From Mycolicibacterium baixiangningiae (GTDB taxonomy: Bacteria; Actinomycetota; Actinomycetes; Mycobacteriales; Mycobacteriaceae), in assembly GCF_016313185.1 (NCBI RefSeq), contig NZ_CP066218.1, forward strand, positions 4,092,001-4,156,000: DNA of 64,000 nucleotides. The letters are read 5' to 3'. Shown here piece by piece: positions 56,436 through 64,000 of the stretch. The position numbers and the translations under genes are program-made. The notes below the pieces were generated by a model. That model ran no database searches. It was not told the DNA's origin and saw only the letters and a program-made list of their open reading frames with translations. Positions within the stretch are counted from its first letter, which is position 1, and each line of letters opens with the position of its first letter.

Positions 56436-58601
56436 TCAGAGCACTTTGTCCAACGTTATCGGAAGGTCGGTGACCCGTCGTCCGGTCGCATTGAATACGG
56501 CGTTGCCGATCGCGGCGGGAATCCCGACGATCACCAATTCGCCGATGCCCTTGACCCCGAGCGGGTCGGCGATCAGGTCCTCCCCCGGCAGGTACTCCGC
56601 ATCCAACTCGGGCACATCGGCGTTGATGGGCACCAGGTAATCGGCCATGTTCGCGTTGACGATCCGCCCGTCGCGGTGGTCGAGATGCGTCGCCTCCAGC
56701 AGGGCAGCGCCGATGCCCATCACCATACCGCCGATGGCCTGACTCCGCGCCAACAACGGGTTGATGATGCGGCCCGCATCGTAAGTGGCGAACATACGCC
56801 GAACCCCCACGGTTCCAACCGACTCGTCCACAGCCACCTCGGCGAACACCGCACCATATGCGCTTATCGAATACCGTTGCGCCCCATCCCCCGGCGTCCA
56901 CGGTTGTTCGGCGGCCAAATGGTCCAACCGGCGGCGGCGCAGCAGATCTTCATAGCGCTCCGCGCGCGCCGGATCCCCTCGGACCGCCATCCGCCCGGCG
57001 ACCACGTCGACCTCCCCGGGCGGTGTCCCATTCAGCGGCGACCCGGGGTCGGTGACCGCCATCCGCACAAATCGGTCACGCAGCAGCAGGCCGACATTCT
57101 GGACGGCCGATCCGGCACTGGCCATGATCCGCGAGCCGGTCTGACCGGGCGCCTCGGGTAGCGCGCTGTCCCCCAGCGTGAGACGAACGCGATGCAGCGC
57201 CACGCCGAGGGCGTCAGCACCGACCTGCGTAACGGCAGTATAGGTACCCGGACCGATATCACTTGCACCGCAGGCGATATCGACGACGCCGTCGTTGCGG
57301 ACCCGGGCCGACGCGGCGCACGGGCTGACGATCGTGGAGAAGCTGGCCGCCGCCACACCCATCCCGATGAGTTGACCGTCCTCCCGCGCCGCACCGGGAA
57401 CGGCGTTGCGTCGCGACCACCCGAACGCCGCCGCACCCGAGCGCAGACACTCGGTGAGCCGCCTGGTGGTGAACGCCACGTCCCTCTCCTGGTGGCGCGT
57501 CGGCTCGTTGCGCAGCCGCAACTCGATTGGATCAATCCCGAGCCGGTAAGCGAGGTCGTCCATCGCGCACTCCAACGAGAAGTTGCCCGACAGCGGGCCC
57601 GGACCGCGCATTTGGTTGCCCGGGTTGACGTCCAGCGCGACGGTCCGCAACGTCGACCGCATGCCCGGGGCCTGATACATGAACCGGGCCGGCCCGGTGA
57701 GGTCGTCGATGTAGGGGTCGTACCGGGACACCTCGACTCTGCACTCGTGCACAATCGCCGCAATGCGGCCCGACCGGTCGGCGCCAATCGCGAGTCGCTG
57801 CCGACTCCTCGGCCGATACCCCGTGACCGCGTACAGCTGTCGCCGCGTCAGCATCAACTTGACCGGCCGACCGACCCGGCGCGCCACATACGCGGTGAGC
57901 AGCTGGTGCGGAAACACCCGGCCCGCGTTGCCGAACGCGCCGCCGACGAACGGCGAGATCACGTGCACACGTTCGGCGGGGATGCCGAGGGCCTCCGCGT
58001 ACTCCCGCTGCGCGCCGCTGACGGACTGCACCTTGTCCCAGACAGTGAGCCGGTCACCCTCCCACCGCGCTACGGTGGCGTTGATCTCCATCGGGTTGTG
58101 GTTGTGCCGCTCCATCGAGTACCGCAAGTCGGTGACGACGGCCGCGCTGCGCAGTCCACCGTCGGGATCCCCCCGCGAGTAATCCTCTTCGCCGCTGGGC
58201 AGCTCCAACACGGCATCGGGGGAATCAATGTCTGTCAGCGGCGGCTGCGTCGCATAGCGGACGGTGACCAACGACGCGGCGTGGGTCGCGGCTTCCAGCG
58301 TCGCCGCGACGACGACGGCCACCGCCTGCCCGAACGCCGCCACCCGTTTGGCGTCGTACGGCAGCGTGAGCCCGCCGAAATCACTGATGACATCGACTAC
58401 GTCAGGGGCCCGTCGGGCGGCATCGCCGTCGACCGCATCGACCGTGCCCCGCGCCACGGTGGCACCGACCAGCGACGCGAACAGGACACCGGGAACCTCG
58501 GCGTCCGCCGCGTAGCGCGCCTGCCCGGTTACCTTGAGGCGGCCGTCCACCCGAGTCACCGCCCGCCCGACCGCCGCCCCAGACGCCAACGGCGCCGTCA
58601 T
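56436..58601 (-). CDS. paoC: Molybdenum-binding subunit of PaoABC-type aldehyde oxidoreductase
   Basis: A 721-aa xanthine dehydrogenase-family large subunit. The ATG at 58601 overlaps the FAD-subunit stop (ATGA). The substrate domain (GRAVTRVDGRLKVTGQARY) and molybdopterin domain (VGGAFGNAGR, MRGPGPLSGNFSLE, GQTGSRIMASAG) are clear, and the catalytic Glu is in GVKGIGELVIVG. With the FAD and 2Fe-2S subunits it oxidises aldehydes; a Tat-exported partner places it in the periplasmic/envelope space. Cofactor form (MCD) is inferred from the family. Confidence 0.92.
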   Translation of the reverse strand: MTAPLASGAAVGRAVTRVDGRLKVTGQARYAADAEVPGVLFASLVGATVARGTVDAVDGDAARRAPDVVDVISDFGGLTLPYDAKRVAAFGQAVAVVVAATLEAATHAASLVTVRYATQPPLTDIDSPDAVLELPSGEEDYSRGDPDGGLRSAAVVTDLRYSMERHNHNPMEINATVARWEGDRLTVWDKVQSVSGAQREYAEALGIPAERVHVISPFVGGAFGNAGRVFPHQLLTAYVARRVGRPVKLMLTRRQLYAVTGYRPRSRQRLAIGADRSGRIAAIVHECRVEVSRYDPYIDDLTGPARFMYQAPGMRSTLRTVALDVNPGNQMRGPGPLSGNFSLECAMDDLAYRLGIDPIELRLRNEPTRHQERDVAFTTRRLTECLRSGAAAFGWSRRNAVPGAAREDGQLIGMGVAAASFSTIVSPCAASARVRNDGVVDIACGASDIGPGTYTAVTQVGADALGVALHRVRLTLGDSALPEAPGQTGSRIMASAGSAVQNVGLLLRDRFVRMAVTDPGSPLNGTPPGEVDVVAGRMAVRGDPARAERYEDLLRRRRLDHLAAEQPWTPGDGAQRYSISAYGAVFAEVAVDESVGTVGVRRMFATYDAGRIINPLLARSQAIGGMVMGIGAALLEATHLDHRDGRIVNANMADYLVPINADVPELDAEYLPGEDLIADPLGVKGIGELVIVGIPAAIGNAVFNATGRRVTDLPITLDKVL

Positions 58602-59581
58602 CGCGCGCCCGCGATCGTCTCGAGTTGGCGCGCAACGGTGCGCTTGAGTAGCTCCACCTTGAAACCGTTCTCCGACAGGGGCTTGCTGCCCTCGGCGGCG
58701 ATGTCCGCGGCGGCGCGCAGCACGTCGGGGTTGGCCGGCCGACCGGTCAGCGCACGCTCGACGGCGGGCAGCCGCCACGGCACTGTGCCCACCCCACCCG
58801 CGGCCACCCGCGCCGCGCGGATCGTCGTCCCTTGCATGTCGAGCGCCACCGCGGCCGAGGTGATCGCGAATTCGTACGACGCGCGGTCGCGTACCTTCAG
58901 ATAGCCAGACCGGCGTGCGCTCGGCGCGGCAGGGACCTCGACGGCGACGATCATCTGTCCGGGTTCGAGGTTGTGCTCGCGCTCTGGGGATGTGCCGGGC
59001 ATGCGGAAGAACTCCGTGAGCGCCACCGAGCGCTCACCTGCGCTGTGGCGCAGCATGACTCGCGCGTCCAGGGCGACCAGCGCGACCGCCAGGTCCGACG
59101 GGTGGGTGGCGACACAATGCTCGCTGGTCCCGAGGATGGCGTGCGTGCGGTTGCGCCCACCGATCGCGGGGCAGCCGCTACCTGGCTCACGACGGTTGCA
59201 GGCGGAGGTGACGTCGCGGAAGTACAGGCATCGCGGTCGCTGCATGAGGTTGCCGCCGATCGACGCCATGTTGCGCAGTTGTGCTGAGGCACTGAGGTTG
59301 AGCGCTTGTGCGATGACCGGGTACTCCGACCGCACGACGGGGTGGGCGGCGAGTTCGGACATGCGCACCAGCGCGCCGATGCGCAGCCGGTACCGGTCGG
59401 CGTCGATGTCGCGGTAGGGCAGGGCGTTGATGTCGACGACCGAGGCGGGCCGTTCGACAGTTTCGCGCATGAGGTCGATCAGCGTGGTGCCGCCGGCGAT
59501 ATAGCGGCTGCCGGATCGGCCCGCGTCGAGAGCCGTTTGCTCGTCAGCGGCGGTGGCGAAGGTGAACGGGTACACGGTCAC
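58598..59581 (-). CDS. paoB: FAD-binding subunit of PaoABC-type aldehyde oxidoreductase
   Basis: A 327-aa PaoB/YagS-like subunit. GTG 59581 overlaps the iron-sulfur subunit stop. The FAD site reads YIAGGTTLIDLM and NMASIGGNLMQR. A segment carrying four Cys (PRCLYF, SACNRR, SGCPAI, EHCVAT) is the extra 4Fe-4S insert seen in PaoB but not in most xanthine dehydrogenase medium subunits, which supports a PaoABC-type complex. Confidence 0.92.
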   Translation of the reverse strand: MTVYPFTFATAADEQTALDAGRSGSRYIAGGTTLIDLMRETVERPASVVDINALPYRDIDADRYRLRIGALVRMSELAAHPVVRSEYPVIAQALNLSASAQLRNMASIGGNLMQRPRCLYFRDVTSACNRREPGSGCPAIGGRNRTHAILGTSEHCVATHPSDLAVALVALDARVMLRHSAGERSVALTEFFRMPGTSPEREHNLEPGQMIVAVEVPAAPSARRSGYLKVRDRASYEFAITSAAVALDMQGTTIRAARVAAGGVGTVPWRLPAVERALTGRPANPDVLRAAADIAAEGSKPLSENGFKVELLKRTVARQLETIAGAR

Positions 59582-60195
59582 ACCCCCCGCTGCGCGACGG
59601 CGGCCACCGCGTCGACGATATTGACATACGCACCGCACCGGCAGAGGTTGCCGCTCATGGACTCTCGGATCTCCGCGGGAGACCCGGCCCGACCTTCACG
59701 GATGCACGCGATCCCGGACAGGATCTGGCCGGGCGTGCAGTAGCCGCACTGCAGGGCGTCGTGGTCGATGAACGCCTGCTGCAGCGGGTGCAGCAGGCCG
59801 TCGCGTTCCAAGCCCTCGATCGTTGTGATGTCGGCGCCGTCGTGCATCACAGCCAGCGTGAGGCAGGAGACGATGCGTACGCCGTCGAGGTGAATGGTGC
59901 ACGCGCCGCAGGCACCCTGGTCGCACCCCTTCTTGGTGCCGGTGAGCCCGGCACGTTCGCGAAGCAGGTCGAGCAAAGAGGTGCGCGTGTCGACCTCGAG
60001 CTCGCGGTCCTCACCGTTGATGCGCATCCGCACCGTCGTCGGGGCGGCGGCCGGGTCCCCGTCCTGGTCGCTGGCGCAGCCGTTGAGCAGCGGTAGCGCA
60101 CCCAGGGCACCGCCGATCGCGACCGAGGCACCGATGAAGGTACGCCTCCGAACGCCTGGCACGTCTGCCGCGTCGTGCGGCTCGTCAGTTGTCAT
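59578..60195 (-). CDS. paoA: 2Fe-2S subunit of PaoABC-type aldehyde oxidoreductase, Tat signal
   Basis: A 205-aa subunit with two 2Fe-2S clusters: GCDQGACGACTIHLDG (plant-type) and CGYCTPGQIL with CRCGAY. The N-terminus is a twin-arginine signal (RRRTFIGASVAIGG near 16-29), so the complex is exported folded, as in E. coli PaoABC. A Cys after the signal (LLNGCAS) could allow lipid attachment but the lipobox is atypical. First gene of the three-gene operon. Confidence 0.94.
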   Translation of the reverse strand: MTTDEPHDAADVPGVRRRTFIGASVAIGGALGALPLLNGCASDQDGDPAAAPTTVRMRINGEDRELEVDTRTSLLDLLRERAGLTGTKKGCDQGACGACTIHLDGVRIVSCLTLAVMHDGADITTIEGLERDGLLHPLQQAFIDHDALQCGYCTPGQILSGIACIREGRAGSPAEIRESMSGNLCRCGAYVNIVDAVAAVAQRGV

Positions 60196-60336
60196 ACTGT
60201 GCCCCTTCGTGTCTCACCGGCCGGTGTCCCGAACGCTAGGGGGCGGTGTCCTGTCGGCGCTGATCTCATATGAAACCCAAAGGAAGGGCTGCCTTCGCGA
60301 GGGACGATCTCGACGTTGGCATGACCCCCGCGCGCA

Positions 60337-60475
60337 GTGTGCTACATCGATAAGCTCGTCAACCACCCACCGGCGCGCCTGCTGGCCGTCGAACACGAAC
60401 TCAACCGCCGACCAGGCATGGTCCTTCAAGACCGTTGTCCCGCTGACCTATTCGCAACCCTGTTAACCTCAAGTG
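60337..60475 (+). pseudogene. IS30-family transposase C-terminal fragment
   Basis: A plus-strand frame reads HPPARLLAVEHELNRRPGMV and VLQDRCPADLFATLLTSS, matching the typical IS30 transposase end (ELNxRPRxxLxxxTPAExF). Neither the catalytic DDE core nor terminal repeats are present, so this is a remnant. Confidence 0.65.
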
Positions 60476-60613
60476 GTCGGTCAGTGTTGCGACGTTATCT
60501 AGAACTCACCCCGGAACTGACATTAGCGGCGGGTTGTCTCGGTCGAACGCAGCTCGGTGACGCGTGGTGCTGCCGCGTCGTCGCGCGGCCGATGGAGGTC
60601 GCTCGTGCGATTG

Positions 60614-61036
60614 TCACCTTATGTCCGCGACAAACACGCCGGAGCGCTTCGCGCAGAGCTGAGCCATGCGCGGGAGGGTGGGGTCGACCGTGCCCGCGGG
60701 CAGAACTCGGGGGTTCACCAGGTGGAGGTCGTTCCGGGCGACGTGGATGTACGCCTCGCCGGCCGCCAGGACATTCTTCACCCAATTGGTCTTGCCGTGC
60801 ACCAACCCGATCGCCAGCACATTGCCTTTGCGGTAGGCGGTGACGATGGTCTCGTATTCCTTGCCCGACGTACGGCCGCGATGCTTGATAACCGCGAGAC
60901 CAGGCATGCGCTTCGACAGCGGTCGCAGCACCGGATTGATGCGCTTGATCTGCAGCCGCTCTAGCCACGGCGGAAACAACATGGGAACGCCGGGGGCATT
61001 GTTGGGGTGGTCATCCCTTGAAGATGACGGTGACAT
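60614..61036 (-). CDS. Deazaflavin (F420)-dependent nitroreductase family protein (Ddn-like)
   Basis: A 140-aa split-barrel protein. The ATG at 61036 follows GGAGG at good spacing. Family features: RINPVLRPLSKRMPGLAVIK, HRGRTSGKEYETIV (the RRTGR..tvPl-like block), GKTNWVKNVLAAGEAYIHV. These bind F420 in mycobacteria and reduce quinones or nitro compounds. It neighbours the XRE pseudogene. Confidence 0.9.
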   Translation of the reverse strand: MSPSSSRDDHPNNAPGVPMLFPPWLERLQIKRINPVLRPLSKRMPGLAVIKHRGRTSGKEYETIVTAYRKGNVLAIGLVHGKTNWVKNVLAAGEAYIHVARNDLHLVNPRVLPAGTVDPTLPRMAQLCAKRSGVFVADIR

Positions 61037-61094
61037 GAAAGGCCTCCAATGATCGAATTGTATTGTGCGGGTTGACTTCCGCTCGACGCCCCAG

Positions 61095-61563
61095 CTGACC
61101 TGCCCCAAGTGTGTTGTGGCCGTGCATTTTCCGCGACGAGACGGCAGCGAAAGACGATGGGATGCCGCAATCTATTCGTTCCATGGGTGCGCTGATACAC
61201 CCGATGCTCGGCCCACCAGGTTCGGAAGTCCTCGCTGACCGAGGCAAGTTCCTCCACAAGTGCAAACGTGGTCCCGTTGCCCGCGCGGTCTCGTGCGCAT
61301 GAGCGGCGCCCCGGTGAGGTGACCGAGGTGAGCGCGACCTGTCGCATCGAGGCCGAGGGCTTTGGCAATCGCAGCGAGCGCGCCACCAGAAGGAATGATC
61401 GGACGGCCCTGTTCGAGCCTCGTGAAGTAGTCGGTGGACGCCCCAGCGAGAAGAGCGACCTCGTCGCGTCGTAAGCCCGGGACTCGGCGGACCCTACCGT
61501 CCGCGGGCAGACCGACGCGCGCAGGAACAACAGCGCCGCGAGATCGCGATTTCGGGCGGTCAT
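61095..61563 (-). pseudogene. XRE/MmyB-type regulator, frameshifted
   Basis: Minus-strand frames give successive parts of one regulator: an N-terminal piece, then LRRDEVALLAGASTDYFTRL and EQGRPIIPSGGALAAIAKAL (the XRE HTH of MmyB-type regulators) in a second frame, then back in the first frame LASVSEDFRTWWAEHRVYQR and THGTNRLRHPIV, the MmyB PAS-like ligand domain. At least two frameshifts make it non-functional. The C-terminus is also lost. Confidence 0.82.
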
Positions 61564-62271
61564 CGCTTCATGGTTGCAGAATTGTTTTCGCGCTGCCTGG
61601 TCCTGCGCGTCCTGTGCTGGGCAGTCCTGGGTTCGACCAGGCCGGTTCACGCGGCATCACCGGGCGTGCGCCTGTCGCTGGCGGTGGGTCGAAGCCGGGC
61701 AGGTGCGGAACACATCTGCGGACCACCGCCCCGGCTTCGACGATCACCACCGAACGCAATTGAGTCGTTGTCGCGAAACCCTTGAGGAGCAGCTTCTCCC
61801 GAGCGTCGCCCTGTTTGGCATCGGCGCGCGCCGCGCTGGCTTCGAGGTAGCGGTCCAGGCACTGCCCCCAGGTGTAGCCGTGCCCGCTGGCGCGCCACGG
61901 CCAGCCACTCGGCCAGTTCGTCGGTGGGGCACACCGCCGAGCGAGAGCACTTAGCGGGCGACGTCGAGGTGCAGCGGCCAGAGTGGGCCGCCCGGCCCAG
62001 CGACGGTGCCGACCAATTCGCGGCCGGGCAACGGCGATGGACGACGTCCAGCGGTGGGGTCCGGTTATCGAGGCGGCGCCGCCGCCGGACGCCCGCCAGG
62101 CTGGACACCGTGAAGGCGTGGGTGCGGCGGTGCAAGGAGGCCGGTCTGCTCAGCCCCTACGACCCCCCGCGGACCTGGACTCCCCCGAGCAGAAGGCGAT
62201 CACCGCCACCGCCGCCGAGTGGCCGTAGGACAGAGTGAGGACAATCAGGCCGAACAGGGCACCGCTCCGCA
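61564..62271. other. Decayed accessory DNA next to tRNA-Ala
   Basis: The minus strand reads AREKLLLKGFATTTQ and RSVVIVEAGAVVRRCVPHLP, ending near 61568, and the plus strand near 62100 reads LDTVKAWVRRCKEAGLLS, a helix-turn-helix-like segment found in small mycobacterial DNA-binding proteins. Both are broken by frame changes. The family is not recognised; it looks like remains of a mobile or plasmid-type element. No intact gene. Confidence 0.45.
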
Positions 62272-62311
62272 AACAAGAAACCCGCCCCGGCCAGTGGCCG
62301 GAGCGGGTTTG
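62272..62311 (-). terminator. Strong hairpin terminator after tRNA-Ala
   Basis: AAACCCGC and GCGGGTTT arms with an inner CCGGCC/GGCCGG stem (62278-62310) form a very stable hairpin just downstream of the tRNA on the minus strand, followed on that strand by a T-rich run (tttcttgttt), as expected for intrinsic termination. Confidence 0.85.
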
Positions 62312-62318
62312 TCGTTTG

Positions 62319-62391
62319 TGGAGCTAAGGGGATTCGAACCCCTGACCCCCACACTGCCAGTGTGGTGCGCTACCAACTGCGCCATAGCCCC
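62319..62391 (-). tRNA. tRNA-Ala (anticodon GGC)
   Basis: The minus strand folds into a cloverleaf: acceptor GGGGCTA/TAGCTCC with a G-U pair, anticodon stem CCACA/TGTGG with loop CTGGCAG (anticodon GGC, reading GCC), T-arm with GGTTCGAATCC and discriminator A. CCA is not encoded. Its 3' end faces the decayed accessory DNA, a classic integration target. Confidence 0.95.
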
Positions 62392-62447
62392 GTGATGTCG
62401 TGCTCACCGAAGTTACACCACGCGGGGTGGCCGCTCAAAATCGCTGG

Positions 62448-63716
62448 TCACGGCACTTCCCCACCGGCCTCAGGTCCGATCGCCCGCGCCGGTGTGTGGT
62501 CGGTGGAGGGCTGCGGCCGCGTCTCGGGCGCGAAGACCCAGCCCACCGCCGCCACACCCAGGATGACGCCGCTGACCAGGAATGCCCACCCGAACGACGT
62601 GTATTGCGCGATGAGGCCAACCAGCAGTGAGCCGCCGATCGAACCGAAATCCGCCATCATCTGGAACGTCGCGACCGCCGTCCCGCCTCGCGACTTGTTT
62701 CCCACCACGTCGGCGACGGCGGCCTGCTGCGGCGAGACGAAGATGCCGGTGGCGGCGCCGGCGACATAGGCCGCCGCCAGAAATACCGGCAGCGACGTGG
62801 TGAAGCCCACCAGCGCCGTGGACACGGCCGCCAGGGTGAGCCCGGCGATCAACAGCTTGCGCCGCCCGAGGCGGTCCGACAGATATCCACTGGGAATGAC
62901 CACCGAGATGTTGCCCACCGCGAACGCCGTGAGCGCCAGCCCGGCCGCACCCGGCCCCCGGCCCAGCACCTCCACGACGAACAGGGGCACCAGCGCAATA
63001 CGCAACCCGAACGATGCCCACCCGGTCGCGAAGTTGGAGAACAGTGCCGCCCGGTAAGCAGGGTGCCGGAACACCGTCCGGAACGGGACGGGCGGCTCCT
63101 CGTCCTCGTCAGGCCGGCCGACGACGGCGGAGTTGCGCAGGCTGACGAACACGACGGTCGCGGCGACCAGCAGTGCGGCACCGTAGATCAGGAACGGCGC
63201 CGACAGACCGAAGCCCACGGTGAGGCTGCCCAGGATGGGCCCGCCCACGGAGCCGATCATGAACCCTGACGAGAACAGCCCCGCGACGCGGCCACGCGCG
63301 TCGCTGGGCGATATCCGGATCATCAGCCCCAGCGACGACACCGTGAACATCGCCGATCCGATCCCGCCCAGGGAGCGGAAAACCAGGAGTTGCCAATAGG
63401 TTTCGGCGAACGCGCACGCCGCCGTCGACAACGCGACGATGATCAGGCCGCTGATGTAGACGCTGCGCTCCCCCAATCGCTGAACGAGCAGGCCCGCCGG
63501 TGGCGCACCCACCAGACGCATCACGGCGAACGCGGTGATGACGAATGTCGCGGCGCTGATGCTGACACCGAAGTGCCGCGCGTACTGCGGCAGCACCGGG
63601 GCCACCACCCCGTAGCCCAGCGCCACCACGACATTCGCGGCGACCAGCACCCAGACTTCGCGCGGCAGCCGCTGCTTCGTCTTCTGCGGACAGTCACCCT
63701 CCGTCCGTGAACTCAC
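62448..63716 (-). CDS. MFS transporter
   Basis: A 422-aa major facilitator with 12 predicted membrane segments. The GTG at 63716 overlaps the pgm stop (GTGA). The inter-TM2-3 loop reads [12 protein letters not shown], and the pattern [23 protein letters not shown] after TM4 resembles drug-efflux H+ antiporters (motif C). Substrate undefined. It is co-transcribed with pgm. Confidence 0.9.
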   Translation of the reverse strand: MSSRTEGDCPQKTKQRLPREVWVLVAANVVVALGYGVVAPVLPQYARHFGVSISAATFVITAFAVMRLVGAPPAGLLVQRLGERSVYISGLIIVALSTAACAFAETYWQLLVFRSLGGIGSAMFTVSSLGLMIRISPSDARGRVAGLFSSGFMIGSVGGPILGSLTVGFGLSAPFLIYGAALLVAATVVFVSLRNSAVVGRPDEDEEPPVPFRTVFRHPAYRAALFSNFATGWASFGLRIALVPLFVVEVLGRGPGAAGLALTAFAVGNISVVIPSGYLSDRLGRRKLLIAGLTLAAVSTALVGFTTSLPVFLAAAYVAGAATGIFVSPQQAAVADVVGNKSRGGTAVATFQMMADFGSIGGSLLVGLIAQYTSFGWAFLVSGVILGVAAVGWVFAPETRPQPSTDHTPARAIGPEAGGEVP

Positions 63717-64000
63717 GAAATGACCGCCGCCACCACTTCACGCGCGGCATCCTGAACCTCGGCGAGATGCTCGGGTCCCTTGAAGGATTCGGCGTAGATT
63801 TTGTACACGTCCTCGGTGCCCGACGGGCGCGCGGCGAACCACGCGTTTTCCGTGGTGACCTTCAGCCCCCCCAGCGGGGCGTTGTTGCCCGGTGCGGCGG
63901 TCAGTTTCGCGGTGATCGGCTCCCCCGCGAGTTCGGTGGCGGTGACCTGCTCGGGCGACAGCTTGGCCAGCCGCGCCTTCTGCTCGCGGTCGGCCGGCGC
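63713..64000 (-). CDS. pgm: Phosphoglucomutase (alpha-D-glucose phosphate-specific), C-terminal part
   Basis: The frame runs open into the window end, giving the last 95 residues of the protein. It reads [20 protein letters not shown] then [12 protein letters not shown], the phosphate-binding domain IV motif (RPSGTE) of phosphohexomutases, with the length and sequence of the Pgm branch. It interconverts glucose-1-phosphate and glucose-6-phosphate. The N-terminus lies beyond the window. Confidence 0.93.
   Translation of the reverse strand, partial: APADREQKARLAKLSPEQVTATELAGEPITAKLTAAPGNNAPLGGLKVTTENAWFAARPSGTEDVYKIYAESFKGPEHLAEVQDAAREVVAAVIS

Overview
The window is high-GC, densely coded actinobacterial DNA and most likely comes from a fast-growing mycobacterium (Mycolicibacterium-like). 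This rests on several lines of evidence: a c-di-GMP/MoeY gene pair arranged as at M. tuberculosis Rv1354c-Rv1355c, a mycofactocin-coupled SDR, a decayed PE-PPE protein, a deazaflavin (F420)-family nitroreductase, many TetR regulators, and GTG starts with 4-bp stop/start overlaps. Family names come from reading the translations; no database search was run.

1-12.0 kb: a carboxylic-acid activation and beta-oxidation-like block. Three acyl-CoA synthetases lie head to tail (the first is cut by the window edge). A GntR/FCD regulator, an acyl-CoA dehydrogenase, a thiolase and a FabG-like SDR are on the minus strand. Divergent from them are a second acyl-CoA dehydrogenase and a mycofactocin-type SDR. 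A perfect 7-5-7 palindrome sits in the divergent promoter and is the best candidate operator. An alpha/beta hydrolase and a MaoC-like hydratase follow.

12.0-24.2 kb: a 1.2-kb AT-richer gap, then a coupled operon of an unknown 249-aa protein, a ThiF-nitroreductase fusion (MoeY/Rv1355c family) and a GAF-GGDEF-EAL protein. After it come a degenerate flavoprotein, two TetR regulators, a PAS protein, a paired (probably heteromeric) acyl-CoA dehydrogenase and another TetR-like protein.

24.3-34.1 kb: an accessory stretch. It holds a three-repeat zinc-ribbon protein, a 98-aa acidic/basic peptide directly upstream of a JmjC-type oxygenase (possible peptide-modification pair), a membrane protein, a P-loop kinase, a TM-helix channel-like protein, an AraC-VOC-UvrA-like operon and a multiply frameshifted PE-PPE pseudogene.

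34.1-46.4 kb: a catabolic island. An IclR regulator and SDR diverge from a run of genes for a TIM-barrel protein, an acylating aldehyde dehydrogenase, a DmpG-like aldolase, an APC permease, a TetR regulator, an aldehyde dehydrogenase, a small alpha-beta barrel protein, a phytoene-desaturase-like flavoprotein and a sugar-acid-type IlvD/Edd dehydratase. Together they suggest dehydration of a hydroxy acid, retro-aldol cleavage and oxidation of the aldehyde. Twin 11-bp palindromes mark the IclR-controlled promoter.

46.4-64 kb: a mosaic with several decayed genes. It contains an F420-type PPOX enzyme, TetR, a membrane protein, an MBL hydrolase, an aldo/keto reductase remnant, a berberine-bridge-like oxidase, an alpha/beta hydrolase, azlCD flanked by a ~270-bp structured direct repeat, an SDR, a Tat-exported PaoABC-type aldehyde oxidoreductase, and IS30 and XRE/MmyB remnants next to tRNA-Ala(GGC). 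An MFS transporter and the 3' end of pgm close the window.
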